Below, piece by piece: positions 46,825 through 55,249 of a stretch of 64,000 bases of DNA. Numbering within the stretch: the first letter of the stretch is position 1; the number at the start of each line of letters is the position of its first letter. Under the pieces are notes generated by a model that saw only the letters and a list, made by a program, of their open reading frames with translations, was not told where the DNA came from and made no database searches. The stretch is from Candidatus Pelagibacter sp. RS40 (GTDB lineage: Bacteria; Pseudomonadota; Alphaproteobacteria; Pelagibacterales; Pelagibacteraceae): assembly GCF_002101295.1 (NCBI RefSeq), contig NZ_CP020778.1, forward strand, positions 62,001 through 126,000, given 5' to 3'. The position numbers and the translations under genes are program-made.

Positions 46825-48225
46825 ATGTCTTTTAAAAAGAATGTAGACCATTATGTTGAGCAATCTGCAAAAAATTTAAATTTTACCTCAGATTTACTTG
46901 AACATATAAAAGCAACACATTCATTAATTAAAGTTAATGTTGGGGTCGAAATTGATGGTGGAATAAAAAATTTTACTGGTTGGAGAGCAGTTCATTCAGA
47001 ACATATTCTGCCTAGTAAAGGTGGATTAAGATATTCAAATTCTGTGGATCAAGATGATACAGAGGCGCTTGCAGCATTAATGACTTATAAATGTGCAATA
47101 GTTGATATTCCTTATGGTGGATCTAAAGGTGGATTAAGAATAAATCCAAATGAGTACAATGAAAATCAATTAAGGAATATTACAAAAACTTTTGCAACAA
47201 AATTAATTAAAAAAGGATTTATTTCTCCTGCAATAAATGTTCCAGCGCCTGATGTTGGAACCTCTGAGAGGGAAATGGGATGGATTAAAGATGTTTATAA
47301 ATCTTTAAGACCAGAAGATATTAATTATAGAGCATGTGTGACCGGTAAACCAAGACATGGAGGAGGAATTGCAGGAAGAACTGAGGCAACAGGAAGAGGT
47401 ATTGAAGAGGTAATAAGAGAATTTTTTAGAAATAAAGAAGAAGTTAAAAAAGCAAAATTAAATGAAAATTTAAAAGATAATAGAATTGTTATCCAAGGGT
47501 TCGGTAACGTTGGAAGACATTTAGCTTATGAGCTTTATAATAGAGATAATGCACAAATAATTGCAATTGGTGAGTATAATGGAATTTTATATAACGAAAA
47601 TGGAATAGATATTAATAAACTAATTGAATGTGTTTTATTTAAAAAAACTATTGAAAATAATGATCTTGGAAAATTTATTAGAAATCCAAAAGAAATTGTT
47701 GAGGTTGAGTGTGATATTTTAGTCCCAGCTGCGCTTGAGGGTGTTATCAACAAAGATAATGTTGAGAAAGTAAAAACAAAACTGATTGTTGAAGCCGCTA
47801 ATGGGCCAATAGATCCTGCAAGTGATAAAATATTATTTAATAAAGGAGTAACAGTTCTTCCTGATATTTATGTAAATGCTGGTGGAGTTGTTGTTTCATA
47901 TTTCGAATGGGTTAAAAATTTATCACATATTAGATTTGGTAGAATGGAGAAAAGATATCAAGAACACAAACTATTGGAATTGATAAAACTCATAGAAAAA
48001 ACAACAAATACAAAAACAGATCCAGAATTGATAAAAACTATTGTACATGGTGCTGATGAAATTGATTTAACTAATTCTGGTCTTGAAGACTCAATGAGAA
48101 ATTCTTTTAATGAAATACTAAGTATAAAAAAACAAATTAAAAAATCTTTTAGAGAAAGTGCTTATTACTTGTCTTTAAAAAAACTTAGGAAGTTTTACAC
48201 AAAAGAAGGTCTACCAAGACACTAA
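46825..48225 (+). CDS. gdhA: Glu/Leu/Phe/Val dehydrogenase (glutamate dehydrogenase type)
   Basis: The 466-residue enzyme interconverts glutamate and 2-oxoglutarate plus ammonia, using NAD(P). The dehydrogenase signature with the catalytic lysine is VDIPYGGSKGGLRIN near residues 95-109. PAINVPAPDVGTSEREMGW and GRTEATGRGIEEVI follow, then the Rossmann motif GFGNVGRH. AAGGA lies close to the ATG, with an unusually short spacing. It could act on another amino acid of the family. A symmetrical repeat lies upstream, and its stop shares CTAA with the convergent mini-gene. Confidence 0.88.
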   Translation: MSFKKNVDHYVEQSAKNLNFTSDLLEHIKATHSLIKVNVGVEIDGGIKNFTGWRAVHSEHILPSKGGLRYSNSVDQDDTEALAALMTYKCAIVDIPYGGSKGGLRINPNEYNENQLRNITKTFATKLIKKGFISPAINVPAPDVGTSEREMGWIKDVYKSLRPEDINYRACVTGKPRHGGGIAGRTEATGRGIEEVIREFFRNKEEVKKAKLNENLKDNRIVIQGFGNVGRHLAYELYNRDNAQIIAIGEYNGILYNENGIDINKLIECVLFKKTIENNDLGKFIRNPKEIVEVECDILVPAALEGVINKDNVEKVKTKLIVEAANGPIDPASDKILFNKGVTVLPDIYVNAGGVVVSYFEWVKNLSHIRFGRMEKRYQEHKLLELIKLIEKTTNTKTDPELIKTIVHGADEIDLTNSGLEDSMRNSFNEILSIKKQIKKSFRESAYYLSLKKLRKFYTKEGLPRH

Positions 48226-48335
48226 CTGCTTTTCTTTTTCTCTTTTTTAGCTTTTCTTTTTTCTTTGAGAGTTAACTTTGCTTTTTTCATCACGCTAGAG
48301 TCTTTAAATGATTTACCACTATATCTTTTTGACAT
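48222..48335 (-). CDS. Lysine-rich 37-residue protein, unknown
   Basis: A minus-strand frame from the ATG at 48335 encodes 37 residues opening MSKRYSGKSFKDSSVMKKAK and ending in a run of Lys, Glu and Arg. The start overlaps the stop of the upstream 90-residue gene (TAATG), and the stop overlaps that of gdhA in the shared CTAA. The tight coupling favours a real gene. Its composition suggests nucleic-acid or ribosome contact, but no family is recognised. Confidence 0.5.
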   Translation of the reverse strand: MSKRYSGKSFKDSSVMKKAKLTLKEKRKAKKEKKKSS

Positions 48336-48607
48336 TATTGTTGGTCTTGAAATTCTAAATTTCCTCTAGAGTTAACTTTTTTCTTTACATGTCTGTAATA
48401 ACTTACATCATTTATAAGCTTAATTAGATCTATCCCTTTATCTTCGTATCTTCTCTTAATAGTATTTCTTGAAACCATTACTAAATTTAAGTTTTCAACA
48501 AAACTTTCTGTCCATTCTTTTTCAATTTTATCTTTAATCATTTTTTTTAAAAATATCCTGAAATCTGAACAGGTTATCATTTTTAGTTTTTCATTTAATA
48601 AAGCCAT
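48335..48607 (-). CDS. 90-residue protein, unknown
   Basis: A charged cytoplasmic-looking protein without a signal or membrane helix. It opens MALLNEKLKMITCSDFRIFL and is rich in Lys, Arg and Glu, with KRRYEDKGIDLIKLINDVSYY and a polar end GNLEFQDQQ. It follows the second prepilin gene by 23 bases on the same strand and overlaps the lysine-rich mini-gene by one base. I do not recognise it. Confidence 0.55.
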   Translation of the reverse strand: MALLNEKLKMITCSDFRIFLKKMIKDKIEKEWTESFVENLNLVMVSRNTIKRRYEDKGIDLIKLINDVSYYRHVKKKVNSRGNLEFQDQQ

Positions 48608-48630
48608 ATTTTTATAATAACAAAAAAAAA

Positions 48631-49119
48631 TTAGTAATCTAGTTCTAGGTAACTTGTCAGATAATTTGCTTGATTGTCATCATAATTACTAACAATTATT
48701 ATTCTTTCGTTAGCAGTGTCTCTTTTAAGACAAATTCCTCCAATGTCACAAAACCTTGAGTTTAATCCTTTATTTGTAGCTGCATCCTCATCTTTGTTGT
48801 AAATATTTTTAAACTTCATTGTGTCGTTTATATGCAATATAAGTATATTTCTTAATAATCTTATATGTCTTTTGCTGGGATCTAATACATATGGACATAT
48901 ATCAACTATATTATTAAGTAAATTAACTTTTTCACCAACATTACATTTTTCAAATTCTGCTTTATATAATTTTACGAGCATATCATGACGAGACTTGACA
49001 GCATTTTTTTTTGCACTTGAGGTGTAGCCACTATAGGCAACTACACCTACTGCTGCCAATATCCCAATTATTGCTACAACAACTAACAGTTCAATTAAAG
49101 TGAAACCTTTTTGTTTCAT
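48631..49119 (-). CDS. Type IV prepilin-like protein, second copy
   Basis: The 162-residue protein begins MKQKG|FTLIELLVVVAIIGILA, with the prepilin cleavage site and Glu5 present. Its N-terminal 35 residues closely resemble those of the prepilin at 39857-40426, while the rest differs. The globular part has cysteines in EKCNVGEK, DICPYVL, RFCDIGGICL, enough for disulfides. No assembly genes are near. It is an orphan pilin or pseudopilin. Confidence 0.78.
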   Translation of the reverse strand: MKQKGFTLIELLVVVAIIGILAAVGVVAYSGYTSSAKKNAVKSRHDMLVKLYKAEFEKCNVGEKVNLLNNIVDICPYVLDPSKRHIRLLRNILILHINDTMKFKNIYNKDEDAATNKGLNSRFCDIGGICLKRDTANERIIIVSNYDDNQANYLTSYLELDY

Positions 49120-49186
49120 AAAATAACATTATGTAATTATTGCTTAGGTTTATAGATATAATGTGATCAATTTGAGTGAATTAATT

Positions 49187-50332
49187 TTAATTATAACTAG
49201 ACATAAATTTTTTAATTCTTTTAGCCCCTTCGATTATATCTTCAGTGCTTCTAGCGTAAGAAAATCTAATTGTATTTGCTCCCCTTTTTTGATCAAAATC
49301 TAAGCCTGGAGTTATAGCAACACCCGCTTCATCTAAAACTTTCTTACAAAAACTTAAACTATCATTGCTAAATTTAGATATATCAACATAAATATAAAAA
49401 GCTCCATCTGGTGGTGAAAAAGTTGTAAAGCCTGCTTTAGGTAATTCCTCTAATAAAATTTCTCTATTTTTTTTATAGACGTTTACATTTTGATCTAACT
49501 CTTCTTTAGCATCCAATGCAGCGAGAGCAGTAATTTGACTGGCATGTGGGGGACAAATAAATAAATTTTGTGAAACTTTTTCAACTTGTCTTACATGATC
49601 TTCTGGAACAATCATCCATCCAACTCTCCAACCTGTCATTGAAAAATATTTTGAAAAGGAATTTATTACATAGCAATGATCTGTTATTTCTAATGCTGAG
49701 ACCGCTTTACTCTCATATTCTAATCCATGATATATTTCATCGCTAATAAAACTAACATTATGTTCTTTAGAACATTCAATTAATTTTCTTAGAGAAGATT
49801 TATTTAACATTGATCCAGTTGGATTAGCTGGAGATGCAACTAATACTCCATTTAAATTATTTTTCTTTATATCTTCTGAAGTGGGTTGATATTTGTTTTG
49901 AAGTTTTGTTTCTATATCAACAGGTACTAAATTTTGAGCTTTGAGGATTTGTCTATAACTTGGATATCCTGGAGATCCTATACCTACTCTCTCTCCTGCA
50001 TCAAATAATGTTGCAAACGACAGTATAAATCCTCCAGAAGAACCTGTTGTAATAATTACTCGCTCTGGATTTAAATCAATATTGTACCAATCGCCATACA
50101 ATTTTGAGATTCTAGATCGTAACTGAGGTAAGCCTAAGGTAACAGTATATCCAAGATTATTATTTTTTAATTCTTTTTTTATATACTCATTTGCAAGCTT
50201 TGGAGCAGGCGTACCTGGTTGCCCCACTTCCATATGAATAATTTTTTTACCTGCCTGCTCTGCTTTTCTAGCAGCTTCCATAACATCCATTACAATAAAA
50301 GGATCTACATTGGATCTTTTAGATTTTTTCAT
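49187..50332 (-). CDS. Class I/II pyridoxal-phosphate aminotransferase
   Basis: The 381-residue enzyme transfers amino groups with PLP. It has the GQPGTPAPKLANEYIK start seen in aspartate-type transaminases, TTGSSGGFILSF, ASPANPTGSML, SDEIYHGLEY, and the PLP lysine in NSFSKYFSMTGWRVGW near residue 230. Substrate is not clear. It is the last gene of the minus-strand group xsc, FAD oxidoreductase, small membrane gene, aminotransferase; a role in cysteate or taurine-nitrogen handling is possible but unproven. Confidence 0.87.
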   Translation of the reverse strand: MKKSKRSNVDPFIVMDVMEAARKAEQAGKKIIHMEVGQPGTPAPKLANEYIKKELKNNNLGYTVTLGLPQLRSRISKLYGDWYNIDLNPERVIITTGSSGGFILSFATLFDAGERVGIGSPGYPSYRQILKAQNLVPVDIETKLQNKYQPTSEDIKKNNLNGVLVASPANPTGSMLNKSSLRKLIECSKEHNVSFISDEIYHGLEYESKAVSALEITDHCYVINSFSKYFSMTGWRVGWMIVPEDHVRQVEKVSQNLFICPPHASQITALAALDAKEELDQNVNVYKKNREILLEELPKAGFTTFSPPDGAFYIYVDISKFSNDSLSFCKKVLDEAGVAITPGLDFDQKRGANTIRFSYARSTEDIIEGAKRIKKFMSSYN

Positions 50333-50541
50333 TATTTTATATTTTTATTGATCTCTTCTTCGCAAAAAACCTTGATTTCCTCTATGGGTTTATCTTTAAG
50401 TATTTTCTTTTGAGCAATCATACATGACTTGATAGATTTACTTTTGCTAAATTCCCCATATTTTCCTTTTGTAAAAAAAAGAAAAAGAAAAGCTGTTAGT
50501 ATAATTAGAAAAATTTTTAAGTTTTTATTTATTTTAAACAT
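50332..50541 (-). CDS. Small membrane-anchored protein, unknown
   Basis: The 69-residue protein has one hydrophobic stretch near residues 9-24 (LKIFLIILTAFLFLFF) and a lysine-rich tail with two cysteines (KSCMIAQKK, KVFCEEEI). It overlaps the FAD oxidoreductase gene by eight bases and the aminotransferase start by one base, so it belongs to this operon. It might be a membrane anchor for the flavoprotein, which is speculation. Confidence 0.6.
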   Translation of the reverse strand: MFKINKNLKIFLIILTAFLFLFFTKGKYGEFSKSKSIKSCMIAQKKILKDKPIEEIKVFCEEEINKNIK

Positions 50542-51838
50542 CGGACCTTGCTCTAATTCTTTCGTAAGCTAATCTAGTGTAAATTCCTAGATTTAAAAAG
50601 GGTTGAGGTGGTAACCAATTAGGTTTTTTTCTATCTTGTATAACAGATATTTCATCAGATTGTTGGTCTGACGCCATTATTGCTATTTGTTCGCCAAATA
50701 AAGTTCCAACACCAATACCTGAGCCATTGTAACAACCTGCAGCATAAATATTATTGTCAATTTTTTCAAAAATTTGTGAACCGTTTCCACTTCGACAAAC
50801 AATTCCAGACCAGCTATTTTCGATAATATTATCAGGTAAATTTGGAAATCTTTTTTTTATTCCAGTATGGTGTAATTGAGATCTTTTATTTAATTTTGAT
50901 ATGTCCATTGAATATGGATTTTCAACTTCAGCAGTATTTCTAATTAAAATTCTACGATCTTTAGTAGTTCTAACGGTTGCTCCCATGGGTCTAATTGGTA
51001 ACACGCCCCACTCCTTTGGAGACCCTATTTCTTTAAATTCATTTTCTGTTAAAGGACGTGTCATGCTGGCTGTTAAAGTTATTGGAAAACTAAAATTTTT
51101 TTTTATATTTAATGATTTTAAAAACCCATTAGTACAAAAAATAATTTTTTTTGTTTTAATTTGATTTTTTTTAAATTGGCACTCAATATTATTTGTAACT
51201 TTTTTCCAATTTAATAATTCTGTATTTTCATATAATTCAACATTATCTGGCAAAGTGCCAACCATCGACCTTGCTAATTTTGCAGGATTTAAAAGTATAC
51301 CGCCTTTTGTATAAACTCCAATTTTGTAAAAAGAAGTTCCTAACCTATCTTTAAGTTTTGATTTATCTAAAACTTCATTTTGAAAACCCAGTTCATTTAA
51401 GAGTTTACTAAATAGCATTGCTTTATCTTGATCTTTTAGATTTGAAGATGCAAAATATTTTCCACATTCATTCCAATCACAGTCTACTTGAAATTCTTTA
51501 ATATATTTTTTGACTGTTTTAATACCTAAATCATAAATTTTTGTTTTAGTTTTATAATTATTGATATCTTTATTTGACGTAAATCCATCGTTTAATGTTG
51601 TATCCACTAAATAACCAGAGTTTCTTCCACTACCACCTTCACCAGCCAATTGTGCGTCTACAACTATAATTTTTGATTTTTTTTTAATTTCAGAAAGTTT
51701 TCTAGCTGCCGATAAACCAGTATATCCAGCGCCAACTATTAGATAATCACAAATTAAATTTTTTGATAATGTTTTAATGTTATTCCTAGTTTGAAGTTGA
51801 TTTATCCAAACACAGCTATTGTCATTAGTTAGTCTCAA
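50534..51838 (-). CDS. FAD-dependent amine oxidoreductase (DAO family)
   Basis: The 434-residue flavoprotein has the dinucleotide motif YLIVGAGYTGLSAARKL near residues 31-47, GGSGRNSGYLVDTT, and a C-terminal FAD block YAAGCYNGSGIGVG. Such enzymes oxidise amines or amino acids (gamma-glutamylputrescine oxidase, glycine or sarcosine types). It lies 65 bases after xsc on the same strand, so oxidation of taurine to sulfoacetaldehyde (a TauY-like role) is a reasonable guess. No TauX-like partner is seen. Confidence 0.8.
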   Translation of the reverse strand: MRLTNDNSCVWINQLQTRNNIKTLSKNLICDYLIVGAGYTGLSAARKLSEIKKKSKIIVVDAQLAGEGGSGRNSGYLVDTTLNDGFTSNKDINNYKTKTKIYDLGIKTVKKYIKEFQVDCDWNECGKYFASSNLKDQDKAMLFSKLLNELGFQNEVLDKSKLKDRLGTSFYKIGVYTKGGILLNPAKLARSMVGTLPDNVELYENTELLNWKKVTNNIECQFKKNQIKTKKIIFCTNGFLKSLNIKKNFSFPITLTASMTRPLTENEFKEIGSPKEWGVLPIRPMGATVRTTKDRRILIRNTAEVENPYSMDISKLNKRSQLHHTGIKKRFPNLPDNIIENSWSGIVCRSGNGSQIFEKIDNNIYAAGCYNGSGIGVGTLFGEQIAIMASDQQSDEISVIQDRKKPNWLPPQPFLNLGIYTRLAYERIRARSDV

Positions 51839-51903
51839 AATTTAAAGATTATGAAATAAAATATTATGTATATACAATATACATAATCGTGAGATTTGTT
51901 TAG

Positions 51904-53688
51904 TTAATTTGAGAGTGATTTTTGAGGTTTCATATCCTCTTTTTTGATTCCAGCTACACGAACAGGTTTTTTCATAGCATCTCTTCTAAACGGCTCACCT
52001 AATTCTTGATTTAATATAACCTCAATAAATGTTGTAATTCCTTGTTTTTGATCTTCACAAGATTGTTTAATGGCAGCTGTAGTTTCTTCCATTGTTTTAA
52101 CAGTAACTCCCTTTAAACCGCAAGCAGTTGCCACTTTTGCATAACTTAATTCTGGATCAAGTTCTGTTCCAACAAAATTATCATCAAACCATAATATTGA
52201 ATTTCTTTTTTCTGCACCCCACTGATAATTTCTAAAAATAACCATTGTTATTGCTGGCCACTCTTTTCTTGCACACGAACTCATTTCGTTCATAGATATT
52301 CCAAATGCACCATCACCTGCAAAACCAATTACTGGTGTATCAGGACACCCAATTTTTGCTCCTAAAATTGACGGAAAACCATATCCGCAAGGTCCAAATA
52401 AGCCAGGTGCTAAATACTTTCGTCCTTTTTCAAAAGTTGGATAAGCGTTTCCAATTGCACAGTTGTTTCCTATATCACTTGAAATAATCACATCTTCTGG
52501 CATTCCAACTTGAATTGCTCTCCATGCTTGTCGAGGAGACATTCGGTCTGAATCTCTCTCTCTTGCCTCTTTATTCCAAACTGTTCCTGGATCATCATCC
52601 TCATGATCTAGGCTAGTAAGAGTTTGTAGCCATGCAGATTTTGTTTGGTGTATTAAATTTTTTCTTTCGTCTCTATTGTTGTCGCCAGCGTTTGATGAAA
52701 GTTTTTGTAAAATTTGTTGTGAAACTAATTTTGCATCTCCACAAATTCCAACTGTAACTTTTTTTGTTAATCCAATCCTATCTGGGTTCATATCTACTTG
52801 AATTATAGTTGCATCTTTTGGCCAATAATCTATTCCATAACCTGGAAGAGTTGAAAATGGATTTAGTCTTGTACCTAATGCTAAAACTACATCAGCTTTT
52901 GAAATCAATTCCATTGCAGCTTTAGATCCATTGTAACCTAATGGTCCAACCGCTAAAGGATGGCTTCCTGGAAAACTATCATTATGTTGATATCCATTAC
53001 AAACAGGGGCGTCTAATTTCTCAGCTAATTTTTTACAATCTTCTATGGCGCCACCAATTACTACTCCAGCTCCCGATAATATTACTGGAAATTTTGCATC
53101 TGATAACAATTTTGCTGCTCTATCAATTGCATCCTTACCTCCACCTTGTCTTTCAAATCTTACAATTGGTGGTAATTCAATATCAATTACTTGTGTCCAG
53201 TAATCTCTTGGTACATTTATTTGTGCAGGAGCTGATCCTCTGAATGCTTTTTCAATAACTCTATTTAAAACTTCAGCCATTCTAGAAGGATCTCTGACTT
53301 CTTCTTGATAACAAACCATGTCTTTGAATAAATTCATCTGTTCAACTTCTTGAAAACCACCTTGACCCATGGTTTTGTTTGCAGCTTGTGGAGTTACTAA
53401 AAGTAAAGGTGTGTGATTCCAATAAGCAGTTTTAATCGGTGTAACTAAACCTGTTATTCCAGGTCCATTTTGTGCAATGACCATTGACATTTTTCCTGTC
53501 GCTCTTGTGTATCCATCTGCAATCAATCCCCCATTTGTTTCGTGTGCTACGTCCCAAAAAGTAATTCCTGCTGAAGGAAAAATATCTGAAATTGGCATGA
53601 AAGCAGACCCAATAATTCCAAAAGCATGTTCTATACCATGCATCTGAAGAACTTTTACAAAAGCTTCCTCGGTTGTCATTTTAGTCAT
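51904..53688 (-). CDS. xsc: Sulfoacetaldehyde acetyltransferase
   Basis: Xsc splits sulfoacetaldehyde with phosphate into acetyl phosphate and sulfite, using thiamine diphosphate. The 594 residues fit the family length. The N-terminal part has HGIEHAFGIIGSAFMPISD, DVAHETNGGLIADGYTRATG and GQGGFQEVEQMNLF. The ThDP motif lies in GFAGDGAFGISMNE with FRNYQWGAEKRN after it. It is the first gene of a minus-strand operon and divergent from suyAB. No phosphotransacetylase gene accompanies it here. Confidence 0.9.
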   Translation of the reverse strand: MTKMTTEEAFVKVLQMHGIEHAFGIIGSAFMPISDIFPSAGITFWDVAHETNGGLIADGYTRATGKMSMVIAQNGPGITGLVTPIKTAYWNHTPLLLVTPQAANKTMGQGGFQEVEQMNLFKDMVCYQEEVRDPSRMAEVLNRVIEKAFRGSAPAQINVPRDYWTQVIDIELPPIVRFERQGGGKDAIDRAAKLLSDAKFPVILSGAGVVIGGAIEDCKKLAEKLDAPVCNGYQHNDSFPGSHPLAVGPLGYNGSKAAMELISKADVVLALGTRLNPFSTLPGYGIDYWPKDATIIQVDMNPDRIGLTKKVTVGICGDAKLVSQQILQKLSSNAGDNNRDERKNLIHQTKSAWLQTLTSLDHEDDDPGTVWNKEARERDSDRMSPRQAWRAIQVGMPEDVIISSDIGNNCAIGNAYPTFEKGRKYLAPGLFGPCGYGFPSILGAKIGCPDTPVIGFAGDGAFGISMNEMSSCARKEWPAITMVIFRNYQWGAEKRNSILWFDDNFVGTELDPELSYAKVATACGLKGVTVKTMEETTAAIKQSCEDQKQGITTFIEVILNQELGEPFRRDAMKKPVRVAGIKKEDMKPQKSLSN

Positions 53689-53719
53689 AATAATGATGTC
53701 CTAAATTCTATTTTTTTAA

Positions 53720-53747
53720 TTGTTAAAGAGCCCGATTAATATATAAG
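53720..53747 (+). promoter_or_regulatory. Putative promoter of suyA-suyB
   Basis: TTGTTA (53720-53725) and TATAAG (53742-53747) are 16 bases apart on the plus strand, 33 bases before the suyA start at 53781. The minus strand of the same 92-base gap holds a match for xsc, TTGAAA-N16-TATTAA. The two -10 elements would lie close together or overlap. This is a pattern match only. Confidence 0.35.
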
Positions 53748-53780
53748 TTGTTGCAAATTTCAAACAAAGAAATCGTCACA

Positions 53781-54068
53781 ATGGCAAACACAGATATAAT
53801 AATTCACGACGAAAAAGATAATGTAGGCGTGGTTGTTATAGAAAAAATTACACCAAGCCAAGATTGTAATTGTTGGGTAATGGAGAATGATAAATCTGTT
53901 AAAATTCAATCAATGGATGAAATCCCTTTAGGTCACAAAATAGCAATGATTGACTTAAATGAAGGAGATACGATTTTAAAATATGGACATGACATTGGTA
54001 AAGTCGTTAAGTCAATTAAAAAAGGTGAACACGTTCATGTTCATAATGTAAAAACTAAGAAGTGGTAA
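53781..54068 (+). CDS. suyA: (2R)-sulfolactate sulfo-lyase small subunit (SuyA-like, SAF domain)
   Basis: SuyAB converts sulfolactate to pyruvate and sulfite. From the ATG at 53781 this subunit has 95 residues; a TTG start 11 codons upstream is less likely. It is a UxaA-type SAF domain with [10 protein letters not shown], the [14 protein letters not shown] block, and [17 protein letters not shown] at the end. The size and the partner of 388 residues fit SuyA better than altronate dehydratase. The placement opposite xsc supports a sulfonate role. Confidence 0.78.
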   Translation: MANTDIIIHDEKDNVGVVVIEKITPSQDCNCWVMENDKSVKIQSMDEIPLGHKIAMIDLNEGDTILKYGHDIGKVVKSIKKGEHVHVHNVKTKKW

Positions 54069-54069
54069 G

Positions 54070-55236
54070 ATGGAAATTCCAAAAACATTTTTAGGTTATA
54101 AAAGAGAAGACGGCAGATCCGGAACAAGAAACCATGTGATAATACTTCCAGTGGATGATATTTCAAATGCTTGCGCAGAAGCAGTTGCAAATAACATTAA
54201 AGGGACAATCGCATTGCCTCATTCTTATGGAAGATTGCAATTTGGTGCTGATCTAGAATTGCACTTTAGGACTATGATCGGCACAGGAAGAAATCCAAAT
54301 GTTGCAGCAGTAATAGTTATTGGTATTGAACCTAAATGGACTAAAAGAATTGTAGATGCAATTGCAGTAACTGGAAAACCAGTTGAAGGTTTTAGTATTG
54401 AAGGTGTTGGAGATATTGACACGATTGCGAAAGTTTCAAAAAAAGCACAAGAATTTTCAATTTGGGCATCTGAAAAACAGAGAGAGGAAAGACCAATAAG
54501 TGATTTATGGATTTCTGTAAAATGTGGAGAGTCAGATACAACATCTGGACTTGCATCAAACCCTACTGTTGGAAACTTAATGGATAAATTAGAACCTCTA
54601 GGTGTTCATTTGTGTTTTGGAGAAACTTCAGAACTAACTGGAGCTGAGACTGTATGTGAAAAAAGAGGAAAAACCCCAGAGGCACAAGAAAAGTTTAAAA
54701 AAACTTGGAATGCTTATAATGATTTTATTTTAAAAGAAGCAACGGATGATTTGTCTGAAAGTCAACCTACAGCTGGAAATATTGCAGGTGGTCTCACAAC
54801 TATTGAGGAAAAAGCATTTGGTAATTTTCAAAAAATTGGTTCAAGACAATTTATAGATGTCTTGGAACCTGCTGAAGAACCAACTAAGGGGCCTGGTTTA
54901 TATTTTATGGACACTTCATCAGCAGCCGCTGAATGTGTAACTTTGCAAGCGGCAGGTGGATTTAACATTCATTTATTTCCAACAGGACAAGGAAATATTA
55001 TAGGAAATCCAATTGAGCCAGTCATTAAATTAACAGCCAATCCATTAACAGCAAAAACTATGAGTGAACATATTGATGTTGATGTATCTAAAATACTTTC
55101 AAGAGAAATGAACTTAGATCAAGCTGGAGATGAACTTATAAAAGCTACATTAAGAGTAGCTAATGGTAGACTTACATGCGCTGAAGCTTTAGGTCATAAA
55201 GAATTTGTGATGACTAAACTTTATAGAAGTGCATAA
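54070..55236 (+). CDS. suyB: (2R)-sulfolactate sulfo-lyase large subunit (SuyB-like, UxaA family)
   Basis: The 388-residue protein is of the UxaA lyase family and pairs with SuyA to release sulfite from sulfolactate. It begins [19 protein letters not shown] and contains [31 protein letters not shown] (metal-site cysteine), [13 protein letters not shown] and a late [19 protein letters not shown] region. It lies one base after suyA. Altronate or galactarate-type dehydratases are the alternatives, but they are usually longer or fused and not next to xsc. Confidence 0.78.
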   Translation: MEIPKTFLGYKREDGRSGTRNHVIILPVDDISNACAEAVANNIKGTIALPHSYGRLQFGADLELHFRTMIGTGRNPNVAAVIVIGIEPKWTKRIVDAIAVTGKPVEGFSIEGVGDIDTIAKVSKKAQEFSIWASEKQREERPISDLWISVKCGESDTTSGLASNPTVGNLMDKLEPLGVHLCFGETSELTGAETVCEKRGKTPEAQEKFKKTWNAYNDFILKEATDDLSESQPTAGNIAGGLTTIEEKAFGNFQKIGSRQFIDVLEPAEEPTKGPGLYFMDTSSAAAECVTLQAAGGFNIHLFPTGQGNIIGNPIEPVIKLTANPLTAKTMSEHIDVDVSKILSREMNLDQAGDELIKATLRVANGRLTCAEALGHKEFVMTKLYRSA

Positions 55237-55249
55237 ACTTTAACTATAC

